Source: Streptomyces dysideae
GTDB taxonomy: Bacteria > Actinomycetota > Actinomycetes > Streptomycetales > Streptomycetaceae
Direction: 5' to 3'
NCBI RefSeq assembly: GCF_001514305.1
Contig: NZ_KQ949077.1
Span: forward strand, 343,109 to 407,108
DNA: 64,000 nt
Shown here: piece after piece, positions 1 through 7,962 of the stretch
Position numbering within the stretch: the stretch's first letter is position 1
Layout: every line of letters starts with the position of its first letter
Notes under the pieces: model-generated
Databases searched by the model: none
What the model saw: the letters and a program-made list of their open reading frames with translations, nothing else
Told to the model about the DNA's origin: nothing
Made by a program: the position numbers and the translations under genes

Positions 1-880
1 CATCTACACGGAGATCCGGGAAGGCCGCGGCTGCGGCCCCGAGGGCGACCACGTCTACCTCGACCTCACCCACCTCCCGCCGGAGCAGCTGGACGCCAAG
101 CTGCCCGACATCACGGAGTTCGCCCGCACCTACCTGGGCATCGAGCCGTACACGGACCCGATCCCGATCCAGCCCACCGCGCACTACGCGATGGGCGGCA
201 TCCCGACGAACGTCGAGGGTGAGGTGCTCGCCGACAACACGACGGTCGTCCCGGGCCTGTACGCGGCCGGCGAGGTGGCCTGCGTGTCGGTGCACGGAGC
301 CAACCGCCTCGGCACGAACTCCCTCCTGGACATCAACGTGTTCGGCCGTCGGGCGGGCATCGCGGCGGCGGAGTACTCCCAGGGCGCGGACTTCGTGGAG
401 CTGCCGGAGAACCCGGCGGAGCTGGTGGTCTCCCAGGTGGAGCAGCTGCGCAGCTCCACGGGCACGGAGCGGGTGGCGGTCCTGCGCCGTGAGCTGCAGG
501 AGACCATGGACGCGAACGTCATGGTGTTCCGTACCGAGCAGACGATCAAGACGGCGGTCGAGAAGCTCGCCGAGCTGCGCGAGCGCTACAAGAACGTCTC
601 GATCCAGGACAAGGGCAAGCGGTTCAACACCGACCTCCTCGAGGCCATCGAGCTGGGCAACCTGCTCGACCTGGCCGAGGTCATGGCGGTCTCCGCGCTG
701 GCCCGCAAGGAGTCCCGCGGCGGTCACTACCGCGAGGACTACCCGAACCGCGACGACGTCAACTTCATGCGCCACACCATGGCGTACCGCGAGGTCGGCG
801 ACGACGGCACCGAGTCCATCCGTCTCGACTACAAGCCGGTCGTCCAGACCCGCTACCAGCCGATGGAGCGTAAGTACTGA
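1..880 (+). CDS. sdhA: Succinate dehydrogenase flavoprotein subunit, C-terminal part (5' end outside window)
   Basis: This is the last ~292 residues of the FAD-carrying catalytic subunit of complex II, which oxidises succinate to fumarate at the membrane. The reading frame is open from base 2. The stretch HYAMGGIPTNVEGEV followed by GLYAAGEVACVSVHGANRLG is the family's C-terminal flavin and active-site signature. The C-terminal helical domain follows, including RKESRGGHYREDYPNRDD, and the protein ends KY. The TGA stop shares its A with the ATG of the iron-sulfur subunit gene, so the two are translationally coupled. The missing N-terminus would hold the Rossmann GxGxxG motif and the FAD-linking histidine. 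The assignment is secure. Confidence 0.97.
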   Translation, partial: IYTEIREGRGCGPEGDHVYLDLTHLPPEQLDAKLPDITEFARTYLGIEPYTDPIPIQPTAHYAMGGIPTNVEGEVLADNTTVVPGLYAAGEVACVSVHGANRLGTNSLLDINVFGRRAGIAAAEYSQGADFVELPENPAELVVSQVEQLRSSTGTERVAVLRRELQETMDANVMVFRTEQTIKTAVEKLAELRERYKNVSIQDKGKRFNTDLLEAIELGNLLDLAEVMAVSALARKESRGGHYREDYPNRDDVNFMRHTMAYREVGDDGTESIRLDYKPVVQTRYQPMERKY

Positions 881-1659
881 TGGCAACCCCGACCCTGGAC
901 AAGGCGGACGCGGCCGGCACGCCCGAGCCCGGTTTCGCCGACTCCCCGTACATCACCGCGACCTTCCGGATCCGGCGCTTCAACTCCGAGGTCTCGGCGG
1001 AAGCGACCTGGGAAGACTTCCAGCTGGAGATCGACCCGAAGGAACGCGTCCTCGACGCCCTGCACAAGATCAAGTGGGACCAGGACGGCACGCTGACGTT
1101 CCGCCGCTCCTGTGCGCACGGCATCTGCGGCTCGGACGCGATGCGGATCAACGGCAGGAACCGCCTCGCGTGCAAGACGCTGATCAAGGACATCAACCCC
1201 GAGAAGCCGATCACGGTGGAGCCCATAAAGGGCCTCACGGTCCTGAAGGACCTGGTCGTCGACATGGAGCCGTTCTTCCAGGCGTTCCGGGACGTCATGC
1301 CCTTCCTCATCACGAAGGACACGAACGAGCCCACGCGCGAGCGTCTGCAGACCGCCGAGGACCGTGAGCGCTTCGACGACACGACGAAGTGCATCCTCTG
1401 CGCCGCCTGCACCTCCTCGTGCCCGGTCTTCTGGAACGACGGCCAGTACTTCGGCCCGGCCGCCATCGTCAACGCGCACCGCTTCATCTTCGACAGCCGC
1501 GACGAGGCCGCCGAACAGCGCCTGGAGATCCTCAACGACCGCGACGGCGTCTGGCGCTGCCGCACGACCTTCAACTGCACGGACGCGTGCCCGCGCGGCA
1601 TCGAGGTCACAAAGGCAATCGCCGAAGTCAAGAAGGCCCTGATCACGCGCCGCTTCTGA
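880..1659 (+). CDS. sdhB: Succinate dehydrogenase iron-sulfur subunit
   Basis: This 259-residue protein passes electrons from the flavoprotein to the quinone site through three iron-sulfur clusters. The N-terminal ferredoxin-like domain has the 2Fe-2S cysteines in RRSCAHGICGSDAM and RLACKT. The C-terminal domain has CILCAACTSSCP and CTDACPRGIEV for the 4Fe-4S and 3Fe-4S clusters. The ATG overlaps the sdhA stop by one base. The protein is last in its operon: a strong hairpin follows about 30 bases after the stop. Length and motif spacing are normal for actinobacterial SdhB. Confidence 0.97.
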   Translation: MATPTLDKADAAGTPEPGFADSPYITATFRIRRFNSEVSAEATWEDFQLEIDPKERVLDALHKIKWDQDGTLTFRRSCAHGICGSDAMRINGRNRLACKTLIKDINPEKPITVEPIKGLTVLKDLVVDMEPFFQAFRDVMPFLITKDTNEPTRERLQTAEDRERFDDTTKCILCAACTSSCPVFWNDGQYFGPAAIVNAHRFIFDSRDEAAEQRLEILNDRDGVWRCRTTFNCTDACPRGIEVTKAIAEVKKALITRRF

Positions 1660-1689
1660 CGCCGCTGACGGTTCCTTCGATACGGCGGT

Positions 1690-1730
1690 GAGGGCCCCGT
1701 TTCCCGGGTTGGTACCGGGGCGGGGCCCTC
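1690..1730 (+). terminator. Hairpin terminator after sdhB
   Basis: Ten-base perfect arms, gagggccccg (1690-1699) and cggggccctc (1721-1730), enclose a 21-base loop. It starts 30 bases after the sdhB stop. There is no U-run, as is usual in Streptomyces terminators. Confidence 0.7.
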
Positions 1731-1845
1731 CGTCGTTCACCTGCACCGGGCATCGACTACGCGATCAGGACACCGAAGGCGTCTTCACCGGCCAACTCCT
1801 ATGTGGGCACTGTGACTTGAGTGACCCCAGTTGCAAACTGACCCC

Positions 1846-2631
1846 ATGGCACTCGCACCCCTGAGGAAAGCCGCCGCCGCGCTCTGCGCCACAGCGGCGG
1901 TACTGATCGCGATACCCCCCACTGCCTCCGCGGCCCCTTCCCCCTACGGAACGCTGGCCCGGGAGAGCTTCGACCGTCTCCCTCTCGGCCCCGTCGCCTC
2001 CGGCCACGGCTGGACCACCGACGCGTCCAACGGCACACTCACCGTCGCCCCCAGCTCCGCCGGCCACGGTCGCGAACTCCGTATCCGTACCGAGGGCAAC
2101 GGCCGGGCCTTCCTCGTCTTCGACCAGCTGACGCCGCCCGGCAACAGCTACTGGGCGCGGATGCGGCTGCGCGTCGCCGAGTTCCCGACCGCCCCCGACT
2201 GGGCGCACTGGACCATCGCGGAGGCGTCGGGGTCGGACGCGGCGACCCTGGTGCGTCCGCTGGGCGGCCAGTACGCCCCCACCGACAAGGGCAACTTCTG
2301 GGGCGTCGGCTCCGACCTCGGCTCCACGGGCGACTGGACCGCCTGGAAGACCTCCGCGCCGGCCGCCGCCGGGAAGTGGCAGTGCGTCGAGTTCCATCTG
2401 GACGCCACCGACAACCGCGTCACCGTGTACCTGGACGGCGAGGAGCAGTCCGGCCTCACCGTCTCCACGAAGAACCACGGCGGCACCGCGGACGACTTCG
2501 TCTTCCCGACCTTCGACAAGCTGAAGCTGGGCTGGCAGCTGTACCAGGCCGACCCGGCCCCGTCGTCGTACGACGTACGCCTGGATGACATCGCCGTGAG
2601 TACGAGGAGGGTGGGCGGCTGCGAGGGCTGA
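1846..2631 (+). CDS. Secreted protein, lectin/LamG-like fold suspected
   Basis: A 261-residue exported protein of unknown function. The N-terminus is a clear Sec signal peptide: positive MALAPLRK, a hydrophobic run ending VLIAIPPTASA, and AxA cleavage near residue 29. The mature part is rich in Trp, Gly and Asp, with segments such as WARMRLRVAEF, KWQCVEFHLD and VTVYLDGEEQ. These alternate like the beta-strands of a concanavalin/LamG-type jelly roll, so carbohydrate binding is a guess. No catalytic residues are evident. I chose ATG 1846 because it directly precedes the signal peptide; a TTG lies 15 bases upstream in frame. The gene stands alone. Confidence 0.8.
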   Translation: MALAPLRKAAAALCATAAVLIAIPPTASAAPSPYGTLARESFDRLPLGPVASGHGWTTDASNGTLTVAPSSAGHGRELRIRTEGNGRAFLVFDQLTPPGNSYWARMRLRVAEFPTAPDWAHWTIAEASGSDAATLVRPLGGQYAPTDKGNFWGVGSDLGSTGDWTAWKTSAPAAAGKWQCVEFHLDATDNRVTVYLDGEEQSGLTVSTKNHGGTADDFVFPTFDKLKLGWQLYQADPAPSSYDVRLDDIAVSTRRVGGCEG

Positions 2632-2649
2632 CCCCACGGCCGCCGCGGG

Positions 2650-2769
2650 CTACAGCCGGCTGAGGATCGTCGGGTCCGTGATCTTCGTGTCCTCGGCCAG
2701 CATCATCGCCTTGCTCAGGATCACCGCGAGCATGCGGTCACCCTCGTAGGGCAGGTACCCGGCCTGCGG
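2650..2769 (-). pseudogene. Possible C-terminal fragment of a lost gene
   Basis: On the minus strand, about 39 codons before a stop at 2650 read as plausible protein, including YLPYEGDRMLAV and MMLAEDTKITDPTILSRL. Upstream the same frame dissolves into Arg/Gly/Pro-rich shadow translation opposite and beside the next gene, past a G-run near 2820. It could be the tail of a deleted gene. I do not recognise the family. Confidence 0.35.
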
Positions 2770-2834
2770 GGCGGCGGGGCCCGGCAGGTCGCGAGAGACG
2801 GTTGGGAGGAAGGGTGACGGGGGGGGCGGCCGCC

Positions 2835-3275
2835 TCACTTCGCGGGACGCCTGCTCCACTCCCGGGCCCCGGCCCTGCGCATCAGGCCCACCGCCGACTC
2901 CGCGTCGCCGGTCATCAGCGGATGCACCAGTTCGACGTACCGGAGCTGGCCCGTCAGGGACTTCTTCATCCGCTTCACGCTGCGGGCGCTGAACGACACG
3001 CCGCCCCGTTTCCCGACGGCGCCCGCGGCGACGGCGAGCTTCTCGACGCCGATCTTGTACAGGGTGGATTCCGTCTCGCGGCAGGCGTGGATCTCCACGT
3101 AACCGTCCCACAGGCCCAGGACGACCTCGTACTTCACGCCGGTGCCGGTGTACGTCGCGACGGCGAGCGGAAGCCCCGACTCCCGTTCGCCGGGCCCTTC
3201 CAGCCCCAGACCGTCCGCGACCTCGGCAAAAGCCGCCCGCACCTCTTCGAAGAAGACCTTCGCCCCCGGAACCAT
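2835..3275 (-). CDS. Conserved hypothetical protein
   Basis: A 146-residue soluble protein with no recognisable catalytic motif. The composition is balanced (Val, Glu, Tyr, Lys), unlike the Arg/Pro-rich frames around it, and GC at third codon positions is high, so it is likely a real gene. It has no signal peptide or membrane segment. The C-terminal third is basic (SARSVKRMKKSLTGQ, MRRAGAREWSRRPAK), which would be compatible with nucleic-acid or protein binding. It is transcribed away from the VOC gene on the other strand, so 3276-3407 is a divergent promoter region. Confidence 0.65.
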   Translation of the reverse strand: MVPGAKVFFEEVRAAFAEVADGLGLEGPGERESGLPLAVATYTGTGVKYEVVLGLWDGYVEIHACRETESTLYKIGVEKLAVAAGAVGKRGGVSFSARSVKRMKKSLTGQLRYVELVHPLMTGDAESAVGLMRRAGAREWSRRPAK

Positions 3276-3407
3276 CCACGCCCCCTGCGCTGCCGCAGCC
3301 CTGAAGGCGAATCAGCGTACCGGCGGAAGCGGCGCCGCCTCGGCCCAATGAGTGACCTCGCGGTCCGGCCGCCCGGCAACCGGCACCCCCGCACCTAATC
3401 TGATGGC

Positions 3408-3815
3408 ATGTCAGATGACCAGTCGTACGAGCTGCTCGGCTTCGACAACGTGCTGTTGCCCGTCGGGAACCTCGAAGAGGCCGTCGGATTCTACGAGCGT
3501 GCCGGGTTCGCGGTGGGGTTCCGGCTCGACGAGGCCGGGATCGCGTTGCTGAAGGTCGGGGGTGAGACGCCCGGGATCCTGCTGCGGGCGGAGGAGGCGC
3601 TGGGGCACCGTCCGCCGCCGTGGCCCGCCACGCGCGTGTGGCTGGAGGTACCGGACGCGCGGGCGGCCGCGAAGACCCTGGCCGCGGCGGGGATCGCGCT
3701 GCTCGACGCGCCCTTGTCCGTCGCCACCGGCTGGACCGTCGAGGTCGCCGATCCGTGGGGCAACGTCGTCGGGTTCACGGACTACTCCAAGCGTCCGGAG
3801 CTCGCACGGCGCTGA
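3408..3815 (+). CDS. VOC (glyoxalase/bleomycin-resistance) family protein
   Basis: A 135-residue single-unit vicinal-oxygen-chelate protein. It starts with the typical beta-alpha-beta module: FDNVLLPVGNLEEAVGFYERAGF. It ends with the second half: WTVEVADPWGNVVGFTDYSK. Members bind a divalent metal and act as dioxygenases, isomerases, glutathione transferases or drug-binding proteins; substrate cannot be read here. The usual metal ligands (H/E at strand ends) are only partly present (the Glu in WTVEVADPWGN), so it may be a binding protein. The ATG has a TAATCT-like element about 10 bases upstream, so the mRNA may be leaderless. Confidence 0.85.
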   Translation: MSDDQSYELLGFDNVLLPVGNLEEAVGFYERAGFAVGFRLDEAGIALLKVGGETPGILLRAEEALGHRPPPWPATRVWLEVPDARAAAKTLAAAGIALLDAPLSVATGWTVEVADPWGNVVGFTDYSKRPELARR

Positions 3816-3869
3816 CGGCTCCGCGTCCCTCACCCGCCGGGCTGTGAGAGCGGCGCCCGAGCCACTGGT

Positions 3870-3875
3870 TAGGCT
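3870..3875 (+). promoter_or_regulatory. Putative -10 element for a leaderless TetR transcript
   Basis: TAGGCT ends 8 bases before the GTG at 3884. This places the transcription start on or next to the start codon. No good -35 is visible at 17-18 bases. Confidence 0.45.
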
Positions 3876-3883
3876 CTCTTCCC

Positions 3884-4615
3884 GTGCCTGCGAACACCGA
3901 CGGCCCCGGCGAGGGCGGTACTCCGAGCAAGTCCGAGCAGACCCGTGCGCTGATCCTGGAGACGGCCATGCGACTGTTCCAGGAGCGCGGCTACGACAAG
4001 ACGACGATGCGGGCCATCGCCAAGGAGGCCGGGGTCTCCGTCGGCAACGCGTACTACTACTTCGAGGGCAAGGAGCACCTGATCCAGGGCTTCTACGACC
4101 GGATCGCCGCCGAGCACCAGGTGGCGGTCCGGGAGGTGCTGGCCCGGGAGACCGATCTGGAGGCGCGGCTGGCGGGTGTGCTGCGGGTGTGGCTGGACAT
4201 CGCCAGGCCGTACCACGAGTTCGCGGTGCAGTTCTTCAAGAACGCCGCCGATCCGGACAGTCCGCTCAGCCCCTTCTCGCCCGAGTCGGAGCACGCGCGC
4301 GTGGAGGCCATCAGCGTCCACCGCCAGGTGCTGGCCGGCGCGAAGACCAAGGTGCCGACGGAACTGCGGGACGTCCTGCCCGAGTTGATGTGGCTGGCCC
4401 AGATGGGGCTCGTGCTGTACTGGATCTTCGATCGGACCGAGGGGCGTGAGCGCAGTTACCGGCTGGCCGAGCGCGGTGCCCGGCTCACCGCGCGTGGCGT
4501 CTCGCTGGCCCGGTTCCGGGTGCTGCGGTCCCTCGTCCTCGAGGTGCACGAGCTGTTCACGGACTTTCTGCCGGGGATGACCAAGGCGATGCCGGATCCG
4601 GCGAAGAGGACGTGA
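3884..4615 (+). CDS. TetR family transcriptional regulator
   Basis: A 243-residue one-component regulator. Residues ~15-62 form the TetR DNA-binding domain, from QTRALILETAMRLFQERGYDKTTMRAIAKEAGVSVGNAYYYFEGKEHLIQGFYD; VSVGNAYYYF is the recognition helix. The remaining ~170 residues are the ligand-binding helical domain, with no identifiable ligand. The GTG start has no Shine-Dalgarno but sits just after a TAGGCT element, which suggests leaderless translation. It is convergent with the MMPL exporter across a shared hairpin, so control of that exporter is plausible but not shown by divergent promoters. Confidence 0.92.
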   Translation: MPANTDGPGEGGTPSKSEQTRALILETAMRLFQERGYDKTTMRAIAKEAGVSVGNAYYYFEGKEHLIQGFYDRIAAEHQVAVREVLARETDLEARLAGVLRVWLDIARPYHEFAVQFFKNAADPDSPLSPFSPESEHARVEAISVHRQVLAGAKTKVPTELRDVLPELMWLAQMGLVLYWIFDRTEGRERSYRLAERGARLTARGVSLARFRVLRSLVLEVHELFTDFLPGMTKAMPDPAKRT

Positions 4616-4642
4616 GGGGCGCCCGCACACGGCAGGCGCCCC
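4616..4642. terminator. Bidirectional hairpin between TetR and MMPL genes
   Basis: Perfect 8-base arms ggggcgcc (4616-4623) and ggcgcccc (4635-4642) lie in the 34-base gap between two convergent stop codons. Confidence 0.65.
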
Positions 4643-4649
4643 CGGACGC

Positions 4650-7112
4650 TCAGCTGACGGCGTCCACTTCCCCCTCCGCGAGCTCCACGTCGTACACCAG
4701 TGGCCCGTCCGCCACGACCACGTGGCCCGCGCGCGAGCCGTACGGCGCGGCCGTCGTCGACACCAGATACGCCCCCGGTGCCGGGACCGAGAGGATGTAG
4801 GAGCCGTCGGCCAGGGAGTTCACGCGGTCGAGCTGGCGGCCGCCCTTGGACAGCAGGGTCACCGCCGCGCCCCCCACCGGTTCGCCCTCGACGGTGCGGA
4901 CGAAGCCGTGGACGACCGAGGCGGGGCCGTCCGGTGCGGGCGCCGCGGGCGTCTCCTGGGGGTCGGCCTCCTCCTTCGGCTCCACCGCCAGATGCGGCAG
5001 CCGCTTCTCCAGCCCGGCCGGCAGCCACCAGTTGGCCTTGCCGATCAGATGCATCGCGGCCGGCACCAGCGCCGTACGCAGGATGAACGCGTCCAGGGCA
5101 ACCGCGGCGGCCAGGCCGACGCCCGCCATCGCCGCCCCGTAGTCACCGCTCAGCACGAACGCCAGGAAGACACAGACCATGATCAGGGCCGCCGAGTTGA
5201 TGACCCTGCTGGTCTCCGCCAGCCCGACCCGCACCGCGCGCGCGTTGTCCTTCGTGTGCACCCACTCCTCGTGCATCCGGCTGACCAGGAACACCTGGTA
5301 GTCCATGGAGAGGCCGAACAGCAGGGACAGCATGATGATCGGCAGGAAGGCGGCGATCGGGCCCTCCGTGCCGAGGCCGAGCAGGTCCAGGCCCCAGCCC
5401 CACTGGAAGATCGCGACCAGGACGCCGAAGGAGGCCGCCGCCGCGATCAGGTTCATCAGGGCCGCCGTCAGCGGCACCACCAGGGAGCGGAAGGCGACCA
5501 GCAGCAGCAGGAAGCCCAGGCCGATGATGGTGGCGATGAAGAGGGGCAGCCGGTCGGCGGTGACCGACGCGAAGTCCTTCGACACCGCCGTCACCCCGCC
5601 GACGTGCGCCTCCACACCCGCGTCCACGATCACCTCGTCGCGCAGGGTGTCGATGAGGCGGTCCGTCTCCACGGCCTGCGGTGAGGTGGTCGGGACGACC
5701 TGGATGACCGTGACGCCGTTCGCGGGCGGTACCGAGACGGCCTGGGCGACGCCCTCGGTGTCCCGGATGGTGGCCACCAGGGCGTCCGTCCCGTCGCCGT
5801 TCACCACCACCTGGAGGGGGCCGTTGAAGCCGGGGCCGAAGCCCTCGGCGAGCAGGTCGTACGCCTTCCTGGTGGTTGTCGACGCCTCGTCGTTGCCCTG
5901 GTCGATGGTGCCGAGGCGCAGCGAGAGGACGGGCAGCGCGAGGACGGCCATCGCGACGAGGGCGAGCAGCGCCACGGACCGGGGGCGCCGCTCCACCGAC
6001 GTCGACCAGCGGGCCGCGAGCCCGCTCGGGCGGTCCCCCCCGGCGCCTCCCCCACCCTCGGCTTCGCTCGAGCGGGAGGTACCCCCGTCGGCGAGCTTGC
6101 GGCGCTGGCGACGGCTGAGCACCCGGTGGCCGAGGATGCCGAGCATCGCCGGCAGCAGCGTGACCGCCGCGAGCACGCTCAGGACGACGGTCAGCGAGGT
6201 GCCGATGACCACGCCGTCCAGGAAACGCAGGTTCGTCACCAGCATCCCGGCGAGCGCGATGCACACGGTGCCGCCCGCGAACAGCACCGCCCGGCCGGAG
6301 GTGTTGAGAGCGGTGACCGCCGCCTCCTCCGGGTCGGCGCCACGCAGGATGCCGCGCCGGTGCCGGGTGACGATGAACAGGGCGTAGTCGATGCCGACGC
6401 CGAGGCCGATCAGCGTGGAGAGCAGCGAGGCCAGTTCGGGCACGTTCGTGACGTGGCTGAGCAGCTGCGTCGAGAACAGCCCCGTACCCACACCGAACAC
6501 CGCGATCAGGATCGGCAGCAGCATCGCGAACAGCGAGCCGAACGCCAGGAACAGCACGATCGCGGCCGCCCCGATGCCGACGAGCTCGGCCGTGCCGGTC
6601 GGCGGCTCCTGGACGCGCATGATGGCCTGGCCGCCCAGCTCGACCTCCAGGCCGGCGCGTTCGGCGCCCTGCGCGGTGTCGACGACGTCCTGGACCAGGT
6701 CCTTCGGTACGGCGTTCGCCTGCTCGGCGAAGGTGACCTGCGCGTACGCGATCCGTCCGTCCTCGCTGATCTGCGCCGCGCCCCGGTCCCCGTAGGGGCT
6801 CGCGACCTCACCGACCCCCTTCATCGCGCCGATCTCGTTCAGCGCGGGCTCGATCCGGGACCGTACGGACTCGTCCCGCACCGATCCCTCGTCCACCTTC
6901 CACACCACCGTGTCGGTGTCGCCCGCGCGCTCCGGGAAGGCCTTCTGCATCAGGTCGTACGCGCTCTTGGAGTCCGTGTTCGGCAGGGAGAAGACGTCCG
7001 CGTAGCTCGTGCCCGCGGACGAACCCGCCGCGCCCAGGCCGAACAGCGCCCCCACCCACAGCAACAGGACCACCAGCCGGTGCCGATAGCACCACCGTGC
7101 CAATGCCGCCAC
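4650..7112 (-). CDS. MMPL/RND-type membrane transporter with C-terminal beta-sandwich domain
   Basis: An 820-residue exporter with the duplicated MMPL layout. It has an N-terminal membrane helix (LVVLLLWVGALFGLGAAG), an extracytoplasmic domain and a helix bundle with GLGVGIDYALFIVTRHR. The pattern then repeats with FGLSMDYQVFLVSRMHEEW; the Asp in each is a likely proton-relay residue. Unusually, the C-terminal ~85 residues (VVHGFVRTVEGEPVGGAAVTLLSKGG onward) resemble a carboxypeptidase-regulatory/prealbumin-like fold. I chose GTG 7112 because AAGGAG lies 9 bases upstream; an ATG at 7181 is in frame without support. Substrate is unknown. The linker carries an interspersed repeat (6045-6086). 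Confidence 0.92.
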   Translation of the reverse strand: MAALARWCYRHRLVVLLLWVGALFGLGAAGSSAGTSYADVFSLPNTDSKSAYDLMQKAFPERAGDTDTVVWKVDEGSVRDESVRSRIEPALNEIGAMKGVGEVASPYGDRGAAQISEDGRIAYAQVTFAEQANAVPKDLVQDVVDTAQGAERAGLEVELGGQAIMRVQEPPTGTAELVGIGAAAIVLFLAFGSLFAMLLPILIAVFGVGTGLFSTQLLSHVTNVPELASLLSTLIGLGVGIDYALFIVTRHRRGILRGADPEEAAVTALNTSGRAVLFAGGTVCIALAGMLVTNLRFLDGVVIGTSLTVVLSVLAAVTLLPAMLGILGHRVLSRRQRRKLADGGTSRSSEAEGGGGAGGDRPSGLAARWSTSVERRPRSVALLALVAMAVLALPVLSLRLGTIDQGNDEASTTTRKAYDLLAEGFGPGFNGPLQVVVNGDGTDALVATIRDTEGVAQAVSVPPANGVTVIQVVPTTSPQAVETDRLIDTLRDEVIVDAGVEAHVGGVTAVSKDFASVTADRLPLFIATIIGLGFLLLLVAFRSLVVPLTAALMNLIAAAASFGVLVAIFQWGWGLDLLGLGTEGPIAAFLPIIMLSLLFGLSMDYQVFLVSRMHEEWVHTKDNARAVRVGLAETSRVINSAALIMVCVFLAFVLSGDYGAAMAGVGLAAAVALDAFILRTALVPAAMHLIGKANWWLPAGLEKRLPHLAVEPKEEADPQETPAAPAPDGPASVVHGFVRTVEGEPVGGAAVTLLSKGGRQLDRVNSLADGSYILSVPAPGAYLVSTTAAPYGSRAGHVVVADGPLVYDVELAEGEVDAVS
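6045..6086. repeat. Hairpin-forming Streptomyces-type interspersed repeat inside the MMPL gene
   Basis: The stretch around ctcggcttcgctcgagcggg with C-runs on both sides resembles a palindromic repeat I recall as common in Streptomyces genomes. Here it is read in frame as a Gly/Ser-rich piece (GGTSRSSEAEGGGGAGG) of the cytoplasmic linker. Confidence 0.5.
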
Positions 7113-7260
7113 GCTCAACAGCTCCTTAGTCGGTCGTCGGTCGGTCCCCCAGGTCCTGGGCAACAGAATTGGCCGCGGCACGCGTGCGTGGACACGTCGC
7201 GGCCATGACTCTCAAGGAACTCCAAGGCACCGAACCCGCCCGGCTGTCAGTGGTGGCGCC

Positions 7261-7266
7261 GATACT
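7261..7266 (+). promoter_or_regulatory. Putative -10 element of the two-component operon
   Basis: GATACT ends 6 bases before the ATG at 7273, where no Shine-Dalgarno is visible. This geometry fits a leaderless transcript for the response regulator. Confidence 0.45.
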
Positions 7267-7272
7267 GGGGGC

Positions 7273-7962
7273 ATGACGACGGCTCCAGGCACCGTGCTGG
7301 TCGTGGAGGACGAGGAGAGCATCGCCGACGTCCTCGCCATCGCCCTGCGCTACCACCGGTTCGAGGTGATGATCGCGGCGACGGTCCGCGAGGCCCTGGC
7401 GCTCACCGAGCGCACCCGGCCCGACGTGGCGCTGCTCGACGTGATGCTCCCGGACGGCGACGGGCGGGCGCTGGGGCGTGAACTGCGCGAGCGGCGGCCC
7501 GACCTGGCGCTCGTGTTCCTCACCGCGCGCGACGCCCCGGCCGAGATAGTCGGCGCCCTCGGCTTCGGCGACGACTACATCACCAAGCCGTTCAACATCG
7601 ACGAGGTCGTCGCCCGGATCACCGCGGTCCTGCGCCGCACCCGCCCGGCCGACGTCCTGCCGCAGCGTCCCCCGCTGCGCTACGGCGACCTGGAGCTCGA
7701 CGAGACGACGTATTCGGTGCACCGCGCGGGCCGCACCGTCGAGCTCACCCCCACCGAGTACGCCCTGCTGCGCTTCCTGGTGCGCAACGGCGGCCGGATC
7801 GTGTCCAAGGAGCAACTCCTGCGCCACGTCTGGCAGTACGAGCACGCCCCGCCCGAATCGACCGTCGTGGAGACCTACATCAGCTATCTGCGGCGCAAAC
7901 TGGACGCCCTGGGACCGCCGGTGATCACCACGCGGCGGGGCGTCGGATACGGGCTGGCATGA
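7273..7962 (+). CDS. OmpR/PhoB-family response regulator
   Basis: A 229-residue two-component regulator. The receiver domain (residues ~6-120) has acidic residues in VVEDEES, phospho-acceptor Asp56 in LLDVMLP, the conserved Thr in FLTARDA, and Lys in YITKPFN. The C-terminal winged helix (~130-229) has ELTPTEYALLRFLVRNGGRIVSK and YISYLRRKLD. Its ATGA overlap with the kinase gene marks a two-gene operon. Targets are unknown; the divergent MMPL exporter 160 bases away is a candidate. Confidence 0.95.
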   Translation: MTTAPGTVLVVEDEESIADVLAIALRYHRFEVMIAATVREALALTERTRPDVALLDVMLPDGDGRALGRELRERRPDLALVFLTARDAPAEIVGALGFGDDYITKPFNIDEVVARITAVLRRTRPADVLPQRPPLRYGDLELDETTYSVHRAGRTVELTPTEYALLRFLVRNGGRIVSKEQLLRHVWQYEHAPPESTVVETYISYLRRKLDALGPPVITTRRGVGYGLA

